Shown here: piece after piece, positions 23,653 through 36,800 of the stretch | Layout: each line of letters begins with the position of its first letter | Position numbering within the stretch: the stretch's first letter is position 1 | Assembly: GCA_963669155.1 (NCBI GenBank) | Contig: OZ022596.1 | Span: 2,429,376 to 2,493,375 of the forward strand | Source: Arbacia lixula | Taxonomy: Eukaryota > Echinodermata > Echinoidea > Arbacioida > Arbaciidae | Reading direction: 5' to 3' | Length of the DNA: 64,000 bases | Made by a program: the position numbers and the translations under genes | The notes under the pieces: generated by a model | The model's database searches: none | What the model was told of the DNA's origin: nothing | The model's input: the letters and a program-made list of their open reading frames with translations, nothing else

Positions 23653-24109
23653 ATCCAAAGGAACAGGTACCGGGGAGCACACATTGTTTTCAATTTCGCA
23701 TAGTACAGGCAGCTTGGAAGGAGAATACGATCTAACGGCTGAATGCGAGCAGTTCGCATCGAATTATTTGCGCATCACCTAATGTTCTGCAATAACGGCT
23801 AATAATGGATTCGCCGTTTCGGGCGAAAGGTCTGGACTGCTTACGTAATTTATCAATGATTGTCACATGGGGAACCATATCAAACGAACTTGTAATGTTA
23901 CCATGCCAACAGCGAGTCCTATATCTAAACATGTACGCATGTTTTCCGTTATGGTTAACAAGGCACGAGGGGAAGATAATTTCGAGCGAAAGCCAAACTT
24001 CAAAGTTTTATATCTGTTTAGATACCACCTTTTCCATTATTTCTTATAATACAGGGAGAACAGAAATTGATCTGTAATTCAATGAACCTTTGATATCTCC
24101 TCCCCTATA

Positions 24110-24300
24110 AACACACCAAAAAGCAAGTAATCCCCCCCCCCCCCCAAGCAAAATAACATAACTTCTGATCGAAAAAGTTTTGAGCAAAACAATTTAGCAG
24201 GATTGTTTCTTAACTTATTGACGAACTTCCGTGTAAAAACCACATTAAAACAATCAGTCATGCTTGAGTGAGCACACATTAAAGGTCAAAATTTTTAATT
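24110..24300 (-). mobile_element. Single arm of the 935-1684 foldback family
   Basis: The segment AAGTAATCCCCC, AAATAACATAACTTCTGATC and GAGTGAGCACACATTAAAGG follows the same order as 940-1115. Only one arm is present. Confidence 0.75.
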
Positions 24301-24826
24301 TTTTATGAATCACTGATGTGACACGTTTCTCAAGATCTTATAATCATCCCAGTCAGATTCTAACTTTGTATTTTGAGCGTTCACTTTAAATCTATTTTTA
24401 TCTTTCATAAGTGCCCTTATTTCATCGTTCATCCATGGGACGGATTTTTGTTTAATACGCCTTCGTTTCATTGAGGCCGAAAAAAATGTCTTTAAAGACC
24501 ATTTTACACTATTATGCCTGACATACATCTGTTCCATCAAAAATATTTCACCCCCAAGATTCTTCTTGCAATTCTTGGCAAAACTTCGTCAAATCCATGG
24601 GTTTTTCTTCAAAATCACGTCTTTGTTTCACATGAGGTCTTTGTTTTCATCGCCCTAAGGTCGTTTCCAAGGAAGTGACGTCACTCTGCATCGACCTGTT
24701 AGATGCATCAGTGGCGCAACCAAGAAGTCATTTGTGAACTAGATGAATTTTTTTATGCGTGGGGCGATTAAACTGAGTAAATGATACCAAACCAAGTAGT
24801 GACTCGGGAAGTAAAGTCACTCCGCT

Positions 24827-25027
24827 CTAGCTGATCACACTTACGATGGACTGCTGGTTTTTCGACGGTGGCGGCTGGCAGCATTGGCACGGGTCCCCAC
24901 CTGGGGCGCCCAGGCCGCAGCAAGGTTGGCCGGCGTAGTACGAGCTGAAGCAGGCGGACAGGACTGAGAGGACAAGCTCAAACAGGGACGTAATGGTAAT
25001 CAGGGAGTTCATTGCAATCCTCGCAGC
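24827..25027 (-). CDS. Tetraspan gene exon 5: TM4 and Cys-rich tail
   Basis: The acceptor CACTTCACAG| precedes AARIAMNSLITITSLFELVL. TM4 is followed by the tail AGQPCCGLGAPGGDPCQCCQ. Reading through reaches a stop at 24827; a strong donor at 24845|24844 could instead lead to another exon. Confidence 0.78.
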   Translation of the reverse strand, partial: AARIAMNSLITITSLFELVLSVLSACFSSYYAGQPCCGLGAPGGDPCQCCQPPPSKNQQSIVSVIS

Positions 25028-27821
25028 CTGTGAAGTGACGAACCGATATTGAGTTAACCCTATAATGATACGGCCGGTGCTTGAAATGTGTATTCAGTGA
25101 ATATACTTTCCCTAGTTGTTCCCCCTACGCGTGCCATGTGTGGATTATTTCACCATTAATACACGTGAATCCCATAGAGCAGCAATTTGTCTGAGATAAA
25201 AAGGTTAGGTTTTGCCTTAATCATCTGATACACACACAATTTTAGATTAACATTTGTCCGAAAGTGAAAATCTCATTAAATATTCAAAAGACTATTACAA
25301 GAAAAGTAAAACAAGGTGGTTCGCGAACCATGAGTCTCACCTGATTTCGCGATCAATAAAACATGCAATATGACCTCATGACCCCAAAATGGCCTTTGAT
25401 GTAATCGTTGTCGGTATCATAGGTGACAACACCTAATGATCATTTGTTCGAACTTGAAACAAATTATGTCAAAATAAAGAATTTACGTCATGTTTAAAAT
25501 GGCATGATTTGTTTTCAAATGATAACCTGTAACAAAAAAGATAAACATTATGAGATTCAAATCAAACAATTGCATAGAAATATGAGAGCATGCATACAAT
25601 TGATGCAGAGTGATTTATGAGAAATAAATTGTTGCAACACACAGGTGGTATTACCCAACGCTGAATTACAAACACAACTGATGCAAAAAAAAAATATTTA
25701 AAAACAAAATATGAGAGCAAGCTATTAAAAACTAAATTTTTAAGAAAAATGATGCACATGGCCTTTTATCATTTGACCTTTTGACCCCTAGAATACCTTT
25801 GACCTCATCATCCTCATCAACACATAGGTGGTATTACCCAAGGTTCATTTGTATCAAGTGTGAACAGAATTGATGCAGAAATAGAAAAATTAGAACAAGG
25901 TATAAGGAAACTTTTCCATTTTGTAACAGAACAAAATATAGAGACAAAAATTCGAACAGACTAACAGACTAACATGAAAAGTGATTATGTGGTTTCAGCC
26001 GAACTTTGTTCAGGCGAGAAGAAAATGGCATCCCTTCAATTTATGATGTGTAGATTTTAGCGTGATTCGAGTTATAACTTATTTTTTTACCTTCTGCTAA
26101 AGTGTTAAAAGAAAATGTTCAACACATTATAGTTTCAATTAAAATACAAAAGAGACGTACGAGGAACCAAGAGTACTAAAAGCGGTACCAAAACGGTTCT
26201 ACTATTCGGTCTGAGGGCAGGAAATCTGTGCAGGTATGTACTGCTCTACTTTGATAAAAGGAAGCAAGTGACAAATTGCACATATTTTATAGTTGTCTAA
26301 TTAGAATATAGGAGATACCCCTACACATACCAGCATATTTGGGGCATTTCAGGACTGTACAAAATGGCTAGGAGTTTCTATCAATATACTTGATATACCT
26401 GTATTATCCAAATTTCTTCTGTTATGAGGGGTTTCCAACTCACATTTGGACACATTTAGAATGTTACTTGCTTCTTTTTGTCAAAGTAGGGCAGTATAGG
26501 TCCGATACAAGGGCCATCATGGAAGACGGTGAAAAACCACTCCTTTGAATGGGTCTCTTGTATTCGGTTTTATATAAAATAATGGCACAAACCAAATAAA
26601 TAAAAACTAACTCTGTCATTACCATTAACGTGAAAGTCTGTAGAAAACCAACGATTTTTTACAGGCTTGGTAGTGAGAGGGTAAATATTAATACTCACGC
26701 GTGATTTCTCGCAAAACGTTTCAACTGTCGGTATCTCCCCAGGCATGCCAGGTTGACAGAGGTCGGGCTCGTTGGTGTCTCCCTTTATTGCGAAGCCGTA
26801 CATGATGAGGAGGCTCACCGCTGCGAACGCGGACACTGTTGACATGCCGACGTAGGCATTGGCCTGACAAGGGGTGGGGTGGGGCGGAACGAAGGGGAGC
26901 GGGTGCAATTGAATTTAATTCAATGTTATTTTTTTATTATTAAAGTTCGCTTACATAGACGCGTATGCTTAAGTCTGCTCATGCATATCTGTATGTACAT
27001 TAAGCAAGCATGACGTATGTAATTGTAGTTGTTAATCTTTATCTTAATTTTAATCTATAATACTTTTTGTGATAAGTTCCGCCTCCAATACATCCTGCAG
27101 ATCAAGATTCTTATGGTGACATTATCAAGGGGAGAACACAGGTAAACAGTAAAGCAGTGTTATGCCCATTGCTTATTGATTTCATTGACAAGAGCATCAC
27201 ATTTCTGACGTAGCGCTAATCGTGTCCATATGAAAGGTTTTAATTGGCATTAAATGAAGATATTATGATGCTTTTGTATGAAAGAAAGTAGTGACTACTG
27301 CTGTGTACATGATTACGTCGATTTTCCTGTTCATTTTCTCCATCTCATGATGTCACGAAAAGAATCATCATCTGAATAATTTGTTGGAGGTGGGGCTTAA
27401 CAATGTAAAAAATAATATAGAAAACACACTGCTATTTTTTATTTTTTCATCAATAAAAGAATCAAACTGTCTTTTATAATACAACGCATAATGGCAGAAA
27501 TAAATGTATTAAAACATTCATACTATCACTGTCATGTTTGAGGCAACTTTGCAGAGGTTTTTTTTTTTGCACTTTTCTAGAAATCAAAGTATTTAACCTT
27601 TTTTTCTTTTTATAATGAGGTATTTTCTTACATGGCAGCTGTCCTCCTTGTACACTGCAATTACGCCGAGTAGTCCTGTCACACCAAATATCTAATGGAG
27701 AATATAAAGACATATTTTACTATATGGGCTCCTATGACATGGTAAATATATTACCAGCAGGGGACCTAAATCACCATTAACCAAGGTTTAACAGCAAGCA
27801 GACCTCTCTCCCTCCTCCCTC

Positions 27822-27872
<51 letters not shown>

Positions 27873-30800
27873 CTCTCTCTCTCTCCCTCTCTCTATCTTT
27901 CTCTCTCTATTCCTCTTTCTCTCTCTTTCTCTGTCTATTCCTTTCTTTCTCTAAACCCCTTTGTATGATTGTTTGCATCTGTGTCCCTCTCTTTCTCATC
28001 TCCATATCTAAACTCTATGTATTGGATATATCAATTTCAATTTGAAATTGTAATGAAAGTGGGTCTTAATATACAGCTGAGCAACAGACTGGTGTGACCT
28101 GCTTAATCTATTACCGAAAAAGGATCGAACTCGCCGTTACCCGAGGCTTTATCCGGGGGTAATTATGGTAATAGGAATTTAAACCCACTGAGGTACTAAA
28201 TTTACCAGGTCACAGCAGCCTATAGCTTAGTTGCTTTATATCACCCATCGCCGATTTACACAATAGTCGATATTATTGAAAAATAAGGAGCCTAATGTAG
28301 CGAAGTTGTCCAATCGCTAATTGAAAAGAAATCCTTATAAATCGTTACTGTATTCATGCAAGTGATGTGACACGTATCGATCGCACACGCGCATCGTTTA
28401 CTGTACATGATTTACCAGTACCGGTAGAATGTATTTGCTGTTTGACAACAAGTAGAAAAGAAAAGAAATTACATTTTCAACCCTCTCACATTATCACATT
28501 ATTGGCAGTCAGAATAAGAGTACTTTCATCTGACCAAATATATACTTGATAGTCCCATGGGATTGAAGGGAAACTAACAAGTGAGGTGTTGAAAAGCTGG
28601 TCTAGTGGGGAGTTTTCATCTCGACGCGCTAACGCGTAGTTATTGCTGCTAGCCACGGACACTGAACGCTAACCGTGCCAGTAACCTAACGTTAGATCTA
28701 ACCTTGATAACAGCTCAGCGTTGGTCTAATTTCATTTAGGATAAGTCTAACAACTAATTGAGATGTTAGACTACCCTGATAGCGGTAGATGTTGACTGTT
28801 ACAAATGTTTCCCCCACGGGATTGTCCTGCTCCTTCGGGAAAAATGCTGTGCAAGTGGCCGTTAGATCTAAGTACTGCTACACAGCGTGATTGAGCGCAC
28901 GTACGTGACCTGCACTCGATGCGCCTCTATGCAAGGTGTGAACTGAGACAATAACGCGCGCGTATCGCACGCAGTCATGAATTACTACCGTGATATAGTA
29001 AAAATGAATGCAGCTAGCTGGGTATGAGTGATATCCCTAGTAGGTTTTTTGAGTGAGAAAATATATTTTTCGCCTATTTTTTAACTATTTTGTTTTACTA
29101 TTTTTGCCAAAAGTTGACTATTTTCAAACTATTTCTTCTTAAAAAAAATAGAATGAAAATAGACTATTTTTATACTATTTTCAAATAGTGGGCTATTTTT
29201 CTATCTATTTTTCAAGAGAGGATATTTCCTAGCTATTTTTTAGAAACTTTAGTTTCTATGTATTTTCATACTATTTTTCCTACTTCATCTGACATTGCCA
29301 GGCTATTTTATAACTATTTTTTTTAGAAAATTCAAAAGTTTCTATGGATCTTTATACTATTTTTCCTACTTCGTCTGACATTGTCAGGGGGTTACGCCAT
29401 TTCCTGACCCACTTTATCTGACACACTCTTTCTGACACACTTTTTTTGCCATTCACTCTGTACACGGGGCAGTTTTCATGAGACGGCCTCTGTTATTGGC
29501 TACTGTGCTAATGAATATTCAAGACTATGGTATGGCTTGTCGAACGTAGTGGGCGCGCGCGTGGAGCCGAGGCCTGTCGTAAATGGGACGGGCAAAGTCG
29601 AAGACAATTTTTTCCTCATACGCGACTTTGTACGTGTACCCATTCTGTGATCAGCCCGCTCACGCAGAGCGCGCTGAGCCTCGGGTACGGCTCCCGTGCG
29701 TGCAGCGGGAGCTGTCCCCGAGTCTACGTATACCCCAGCAACATTTTTTGGATCATGTGCTAGGCTCACGCCCGGGTCTCAGAGTCCTCCGACCCGCTGT
29801 TTTCAGCGTGTTGCTGGTGTTTGCGGTAAAGTGCAAGAACTTACATGGATTAAATATCACAACACTTCCCCAATATTTATCTTGACAACATCAAAACTCA
29901 TTGCTAGCCCGCTATCACATCACTATCAGGTCCCCGGGCCCGTGATTTGTTCTGTTTCATTGAATAAACTCCGATTGCACTATTCTTGTATGTTCTTTTT
30001 GTATGCAGCATACTAGCAGTATTGCATGTTCATGCAGAGCCAATACGGCTCTCGCGCGCTAGCTAGCTAGCTAGCTGTGGCCGTGTGGCGCGCGGCGCCC
30101 GCACGCCCTGTGGGGATGGCCTGATCATGCTCGGATTGCATTGACTGCACGCGCACCGCGGAAGCACGTGGCGTCCATGCAGTCTCCCATCCAAGTACTA
30201 AACCGGGCCCTTCGCCGCTTGACTTGCAGTCTGGTCAATGCAATCCATGCATGATCAGGCCATCCCCACAGCGCGCGCGCCACACGGCCAGAGCCGTATC
30301 GGCTTTGTATAAACGTGCGCGCACACAGCTATCGGGGTTTTTTTTGTACTCGAGCGGATGCTGGCCAGTGCCACTCTGATTCGTTTCTCATCGACGCACC
30401 GGGTTCAAGAAAATGGCTCCGGAGCTCGATAGCTTCGATATGCGATCGCGGCCCGGTTTACAAATCGAATCGACTCATGCTTAGGCAGAATCGAACATGA
30501 AGGAATATGTAAGATGATGTGACTGTTTAACTTTTTAGGATTACAAAAAAAAGGAAAAATTGAATTTTGATTAACTTAATCTTTTCTGAGCTAAATATCG
30601 TTTGCTATGTCCCCACATGTCATGCGTCGTGTGGCATCAACATTATTACGGCAGTTAAACTTGCTATCAAAAATGATGTGAATTTTCGCTTACCCGGTCT
30701 CCGCCCGTTTTCCCTGACTCGAACCTGGGTTGAGTAAAACCCGTGATGACTCAGGCCTACTACAAAGCACAGCAATGTTCAGGACACAGTATCAGACCGA

Positions 30801-33800
30801 GTGACTTATTATTAAAAAAAAATCGAAAGGCTGTTGAATATTCATTAGTACAGTAGCCAATAACAGAGGCCGTCTCATGAAAACTGCCCCGTGTACAAAA
30901 TGAATGGCAAAAAAGTGTGTCAGAAAGAGTTTGTCAGATGAAGTGGGTCAGGAAATGGCGTAACCCGTCCCCGAGGCTTCGTATACCCCAGCAACATTTC
31001 TTGGATCATGTGCTAGGCTCACGCCCGGGGGGGGGGGGGGGGGGGGGAGGTGGGGGGGGGGGGGGCATTTCATCAAAGGACTTGTCGGACGTTTTATCCG
31101 ACAAACTGTTATAAGCTACTGAAATGCTTGCATCTTATTGGCCGAGAGCAAACTTGTCGGATAAAATATCCGACAAGTCCATTGATGAAATGCCCCCCAG
31201 GTCTCAGAGTCCTCCGACCCGCTGTTCAGCGTGTTGCTGGTGTTTGCGGTAAAGTGCAAGAACTTACATGGATTAAATATCACAACACTTCCCCAATATT
31301 TATCTTGACAACATCAAAACTCATTGCTAGTCCGCTATCACGTCACTAGTGAGCTTTCGTTATGAGGACGGACGGGCTCTAGTGCGGTAATCCGACACCA
31401 AGATCGATCTGCGCATGCGCCACCGCCCGCTCTGGAATCCGCGCGGGGAATCGAGAACGTGAATTCTGAGATTTCTCGTCCTCGACGAGTAGATGACAGC
31501 AGCCAATCAGCGCCCGTACAGATGATGTAATGCAAATCGCACGTGCGACCGGCTGTTTTGTAGACAAGCTCGGGAGGGGGTGTGCCAGATGACGCCACAC
31601 GCACCGTCGTTCGCGTTCTCTGTCTTTTAGCGAAACTGCATGTGAATTGCCGAGGACGGACGGCGAGAACAGATTGCTCACTGATCTTGTTTCCGTCCGC
31701 GGGGCTATAACGAAAGCTCCCTATTATTAGGTCCCCGGGCCCGTGATTTGTTCTGTTTCATTGAATAAACTCCGATTGCACTATTCTTGTATGTTCTTTT
31801 TGTATGCAGCATACTCGCAGTATTGCATGTTCATGCAGAGCCAATACGGCTCTCGCGCGCTAGCTAGCTAGCTGTGGCCGTGTGGCGCGCGGCGCCCGCA
31901 CGCGCTGTGGGGATGGCCTGATCATGCTCGGATCGCATTGACTGCACGCGCACCGTGGAAGCACGTGGCGTCCATGCGGTCTCCCATCCAAGTACTAACC
32001 GGGCCCTTCGCCGCTTGACTTGCAGTCTGGTCAATGCAATCCATGCATGATCAGGCCATCCACACAGCGCGCGCGCCGAGTGACTCATTATGAAAAAAAA
32101 ATCGTAAGGCTGTTGAATATTCATTAGTACAGTAGCCAATAACAGAGGCCGTCTCATGAAAACTGCATCGTGTACAAAATGAATGGCAAAAAGTGTGTCA
32201 GAAAGAGTGTGTCAGATGAAGTGGGTCAGGAAATGGCGTAACCCCATTTTATTGCTCAAATTGGAGTGATGATAACTATGACGTCCCAATTTTTCTTGTA
32301 TTTATTGTGAACTCTACACATGTAAAAAAAAAAAAGAAGATAAGATAAGAAGATAAGAAATTGACCTGCATGACTATGAATATTAAGCTAATTAGCAACC
32401 ATTCTATATTATCGCAGGTTGTGAAGTGCCATATTTTTCAAGAAAATAATATATACTCACACAATTAATATTGCTGTGGAAATCAAGATGCATCTATTAA
32501 TCATGTTTTTTTTATTGTGTGTGTGCTTTTTCAGCTCCAAACGTCCTAGTGCAATCTACATTACGGTGCAGATCGACACCATCAACTGGCTTGTACAAGT
32601 TTGCTTCAGTGTGTTCTGTTTCAAATTGTTATTTCTTTAGTTTAAAAAAGAGTTTAATGTGATTCTTAATTTATTCAATGTAGGATCATCATGTTGTCAT
32701 CATAAATCAGGTCGGCTATTAAGCGTTTACCTGTCATTGTAAGTACATGTATACTCATACATAGCTGCTATGTATTTCATATTCTACCTCTTTCATGTGA
32801 CTGCTTACTATAAGATTAAAACATATAACTGCATTTAATTTTTACGTGAATAATGCTGACAACTCGTAATGGAGATATTGGAAATATTGGTGATTGTGAT
32901 ATATCCTAACATTGTAAAATAATTGTTTTGTTATCAAATTCTTTTTTTACTATATAATGTTGTTTCTCATTCAGTCCGTCAAGACGTTTCTGGATTTCAG
33001 TGATCAAGAGACTGGGTGATCGATTCTGAGAGTATAAGTTTATATGGTGTAACTGAGGAGTTATTTAACACAATCCATTTGCACAATGACTATGACAATG
33101 AGAGAATGGTTGACTCTGAAGTGGTGCACTGGAACTGGGAGAGTGGTTTGAGAAGTATCTTTGAATGGATCAATATTACAGTTTGTATCAATCCATAAAC
33201 AACAAATACAACAATATACATCACTCAGTAACAAAAATAGAGGAAAAATAGATTAACATTTCAAAAAATACCTTCTCCAAAAAAAAATAGGAGAATAATA
33301 CACTTGTAACTAAAAAGATAGGGAAAAAACATATTTCTTGAAATATATTTCTTATATATTTTGCGAGACTTCTCTATTTTTTACTCGTTCCAAAACATAT
33401 AGGTAAAAATATACTTTTTTTCTATTTTTATCCAATTTCCTATATATCTTTTGACTATTTTTGACTATTTTTAGGGAAAGAAAATAGAGAAAAAATATAG
33501 TTTATTACTATTTTTTACTTCTTTAAAACTATTTTTGACTATTCTATTAAGACTAGGGATGATATGAACTTTTGGAGTTCAACATCAACGAAGCATTATA
33601 TGATATGAATAAGAACAGACGTAGCCATGTATTGTTCATTTTTTATTTATATTTCTTTCTCGCAATTTTTGTTTCGTTTACACACAATGTAGGACTGTCT
33701 CACTCTCAACCTAGCCCCCCCCCCCCCACATACAAACATACACTTTTTCAACCCTCTGATATTCTATTTCTGTTTGCACACAACATACTAAACCAGTCCT

Positions 33801-36800
33801 AACAGCATGCAGGTATATTGCTATACACATATGCTCAGAGTATTTCAATGTCATAACTCAAGCAGACCACCATTCTCTGTTCTGCTATATATGATTACAG
33901 TTGAGGAGGGATTTCATTGTATTAATTTTCTCTAATAATAGTTAAACAATCATAAATATGAATTATTTGTACATAGCATACATATTTCATCGTGTCTAAC
34001 TGGACCTAATTTTACCCCCTCTAGACCTGATCCCACCCATCCCTTCCAAAAAAAAAAACCCACACAGAGACAAACATGCACATAGACACATGTACACACC
34101 CACACAGTACAGACAAACGTACAACACATACATACAGACACAAACACAACACCAACACACATACACACATAAAGACACACGCCAAACATAGGCACATTTA
34201 CAAACTTTTTTCCATTTAAAATAATACATAAAGCCACAAAAAATTACATAATTTCTCTTTACATAATTTACGATAAACAAAAGAAAAGATATTCTTTTCA
34301 TACATACACTTTAGTTTTCCTTTTTTCTATGATTATCTCAAGGAATAAGCCAAATAACAGAAGAAAAAATCATCTGATTATTTTTCTTTCATACTATTAT
34401 ATTCACACAATAAAACTTTGATGTGAATGATTGAGACACGTACATTCATTTACTTAATGAAAACAAAGAAAATCTCATAAGAATTACAAATAAATGGAAC
34501 CATGCAATATATAAAAGCCGACCCCCCTCCCCCACCCCCATGTCCGGTATACCCGCTCACACTCTCACTTCCTCAATGTTTAAATAACAAAGTTACAGAG
34601 CTGATGCTGCCAGGAAATCATAATTGTGGGTGTATAGGAAGGTAGATAAGTGTCTACTGTCTACTAAACAAAATATTTGAATAAGTAAGATTGGAAAAAG
34701 AACTACATACTTAGCTCATGCCATTTTACCATATGTAGCCCTATTTTACCAGTTTTAATCGCTGATTCCTTTTCCCTCTCTCTATAAATTGTAAACCTCG
34801 TTAGAATTTTGTTTATTGAGGGAAGAACTCCTTTTGATGTAGGTAAATATATGATATATCTTATAATGAAAATAATGGAATGGCATAATTCAATTCTATG
34901 AGAATTTCCTTTCATCCCCCTAAAAATTAAATTCCAGTCACTTATGTTTATTTCCCTTAACTCTTTATCTATCTATTATTTTTTGCCAAGTTCTTTGAAC
35001 TTGTTCACAAAAAAGGAAATAGGTGTGGATACGTCTCCTCCTATTTTTTTTTCACAAAGTGCATAGTTTATCAGATACAAATCCAAATCTGTAGAGGTGT
35101 TCTTTAGTATAAGGCACCATGTAGTAATTTGTATTGAAATTCCCTGTGCTTACGACAAGTTACTCTACGTGTTATTCTCAAAAGTATTTCCTTGATTTAT
35201 TCAAGGAACACAAAAACACACAAAACGTGCACATACACACACACACACACTCACATTAACACACACATGCATTCACTATGGTTACCCGCCCACATTTAAT
35301 TTGAACTGCAATGTGATTTTAAGACCTCTATCAATTTTCAGTCAAACCTTATTTGTAAAGTTTCCCATTGCTGTAGGTGCATCTAAAATCTGCCCGCCTT
35401 AGTTGCCAAATTCTTCTCCTCTATAAAATCCTTTATAATTTGACTTAATCCTGGGAGATAAGTTGTTTGTTCTAGACATAAAAATTGAATATTTCAGTCA
35501 AATCATGAGTGCATTCGCTTAATTCTATGCGATTTACCTGACAATCCCAAAAATATGTCTTGCCATTCCATATTGCAAATTTCAACTAATTTAAAATGTT
35601 CAATATTAAATTGCCATAACTCGTTAACCTTAGTGCAATCTAGTGATAAGTGTGGATACATTTCAGGTTCTTTATTACAAAGGAGCATAAATCGTCTCCC
35701 ACAAATCCAACCTTGAAAATATGTTCCTTTAGTGTTCATAACACCATGCAGTAACTGAAAATATGTCTGTTTGCTCTCTCTGTTTTACATAATAGTGGTG
35801 CTCCTTAGTATAGTAAAAAGAACACCAATTTCTTTGCTTGTAAAATCAAAATTCTTAATTTGCAAGCTTCAAGACTTTTGTGAATCCTTGAACAAAAACA
35901 TTATATATTTTCTTCAAATTTACATTCTGAAAGTTACTTTCTCGCCCAAAAATGTTCAAAATTATGTTGAAATTTAAAAGATAAACTTGCTGAAATTTGA
36001 CCGATAATGAAACATCGTTCCAGCTCATTGGGACAGCATTGATTGCAAATATCAAGCATCCTCACTACCCAATGCTTAACCTTTGAAATGTGCAACAGGT
36101 TTTATATTACCCTTCTTTACAATATGATCTACATGATAAATGCTTTAAATCTGTAAGTCAATATCGAAAATAATTTTGCCATTAATGCATACTTTACTGT
36201 TGTTAAATATTATTGGATGCATAACGTCACCTGTATGATTTATAAATTCGTTCATATCATGTCAGGCTTTCAGAACCTCTCAATAGAGTGGTGGGGATAT
36301 CAACTTCAACTCTGAAGTCTTGTATCTCTTCTATCCAACATTCTTCTCTCCATACAATTGAGGTTTCATCCTCGCGATGCGTTGTGTCTTCACAAATAGC
36401 TTAAAGTTAGTCATTTTGAGCCCCCCTTCTAATAATTCTGACATTTAATTTATCATTTTATTCGATATTTTCCGCACCATAGAAATTCGTTTTCAATCTT
36501 TTCCACCTCCTAATATAGTTACTTTGCCTTCACAAAGGTCCCTGTTCCCATTACGTAGTTTTGAAAATGCCTACAAGAAAACGAGTCTATATAATCTATT
36601 ACTTCATTAAAGCGGGCAGCCACTGGTGATTTATGTATTCCAGAGCAATTCACTCTCTCGGGATTGCAGGCATTATAACCCCCATATTTAGGACCAGCGA
36701 AATTGAACACTGAACGAAAATGTGATAGCTCGCGCCCTCGGCTCCACTGGTCAATCGCCCGGTATTCACAGCAACACTGGATATGTGTCCACACACAAAC

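Larger units (their letters stand above)
21650..24640 (-). pseudogene. Degenerate CR1/L2-like LINE
   Basis: Parts follow in LINE order on the minus strand. A linker with KSVPWMNDEIRALMKDK lies at 24540-24310. An RT motif-A-like stretch (FDMVPHVTIIDKLRK) lies near 23930-23790. A QQSLVWLKDYLRKQV block is at 22993-22890. The post-YADD helix (IHWLRNNELLLNCIKCEYMI) is at 22700-22610, and C-terminal traces lie at 22393-22202. The 3' end near 21650-21720 has GGTCGAAGGC and AATAAAATC repeats typical of a LINE tail. Stops and indels break every part. The foldback arm at 24110-24300 appears inserted in it. Confidence 0.75.
29386..30965 (+). mobile_element. TIR element with ~130-bp ends carrying a 5S-like hairpin
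   Basis: 29388-29520 and 30833-30963 are inverted copies, beginning GGTTACGCCATTTCCTGACC and ending GGTCAGGAAATGGCGTAACC. The interior holds a CAGCCCGCT hairpin (29652-29680), the 5S-like hairpin (30037-30305) and a small ATG frame (30413-30484). No transposase is present, so it is presumably mobilised in trans. Confidence 0.85.
30966..32245 (+). mobile_element. Second, rearranged copy of the 29386 TIR element
   Basis: It begins directly after copy 1 with sequence matching 29716 onward (CGTATACCCCAGCAACATTT), so its left TIR is missing. The right TIR is kept (32106-32243). The interior lacks the part corresponding to 30285-30798 and has gained two insertions (31027-31198 and 31351-31719). 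Confidence 0.8.
29035..33558 (+). mobile_element. CTATTTTT-ended element, copy I (deleted, invaded)
   Basis: The ends are CCCTAGTA and GACTAGGG, giving a 7-bp inverted CCCTAGT, with AT on both sides (29033-29034 and 33559-33560) as a likely 2-bp target duplication. Both subterminal zones are packed with ACTATTTTT motifs, and the left zone holds about two copies of an ~85-bp tandem unit. Compared with copy II (58620-63857) it lacks about 3.2 kb of interior and about 100 bp near 32546, and instead carries the nested elements at 29386-32245. Nucleotide match to copy II is high outside those changes. No transposase is recognised. Confidence 0.8.

Noticed and set aside
23416-23782. Repeated peptide frames around 23.5 kb as a small Cys-rich gene
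   Set aside because: They come from a two-copy 63-bp duplication inside a degenerate LINE and are open in several frames on both strands.
30164-30227. Functional 5S rRNA gene
   Set aside because: Only the internal control region is similar; both ends of the rRNA are replaced by inverted arms, and the first copy has an extra base in the core.
33950-34301. Cys/Val-rich frames that look like a secreted Cys-rich peptide
   Set aside because: They are translations of CA-rich imperfect repeats; alternative frames show the same pattern.
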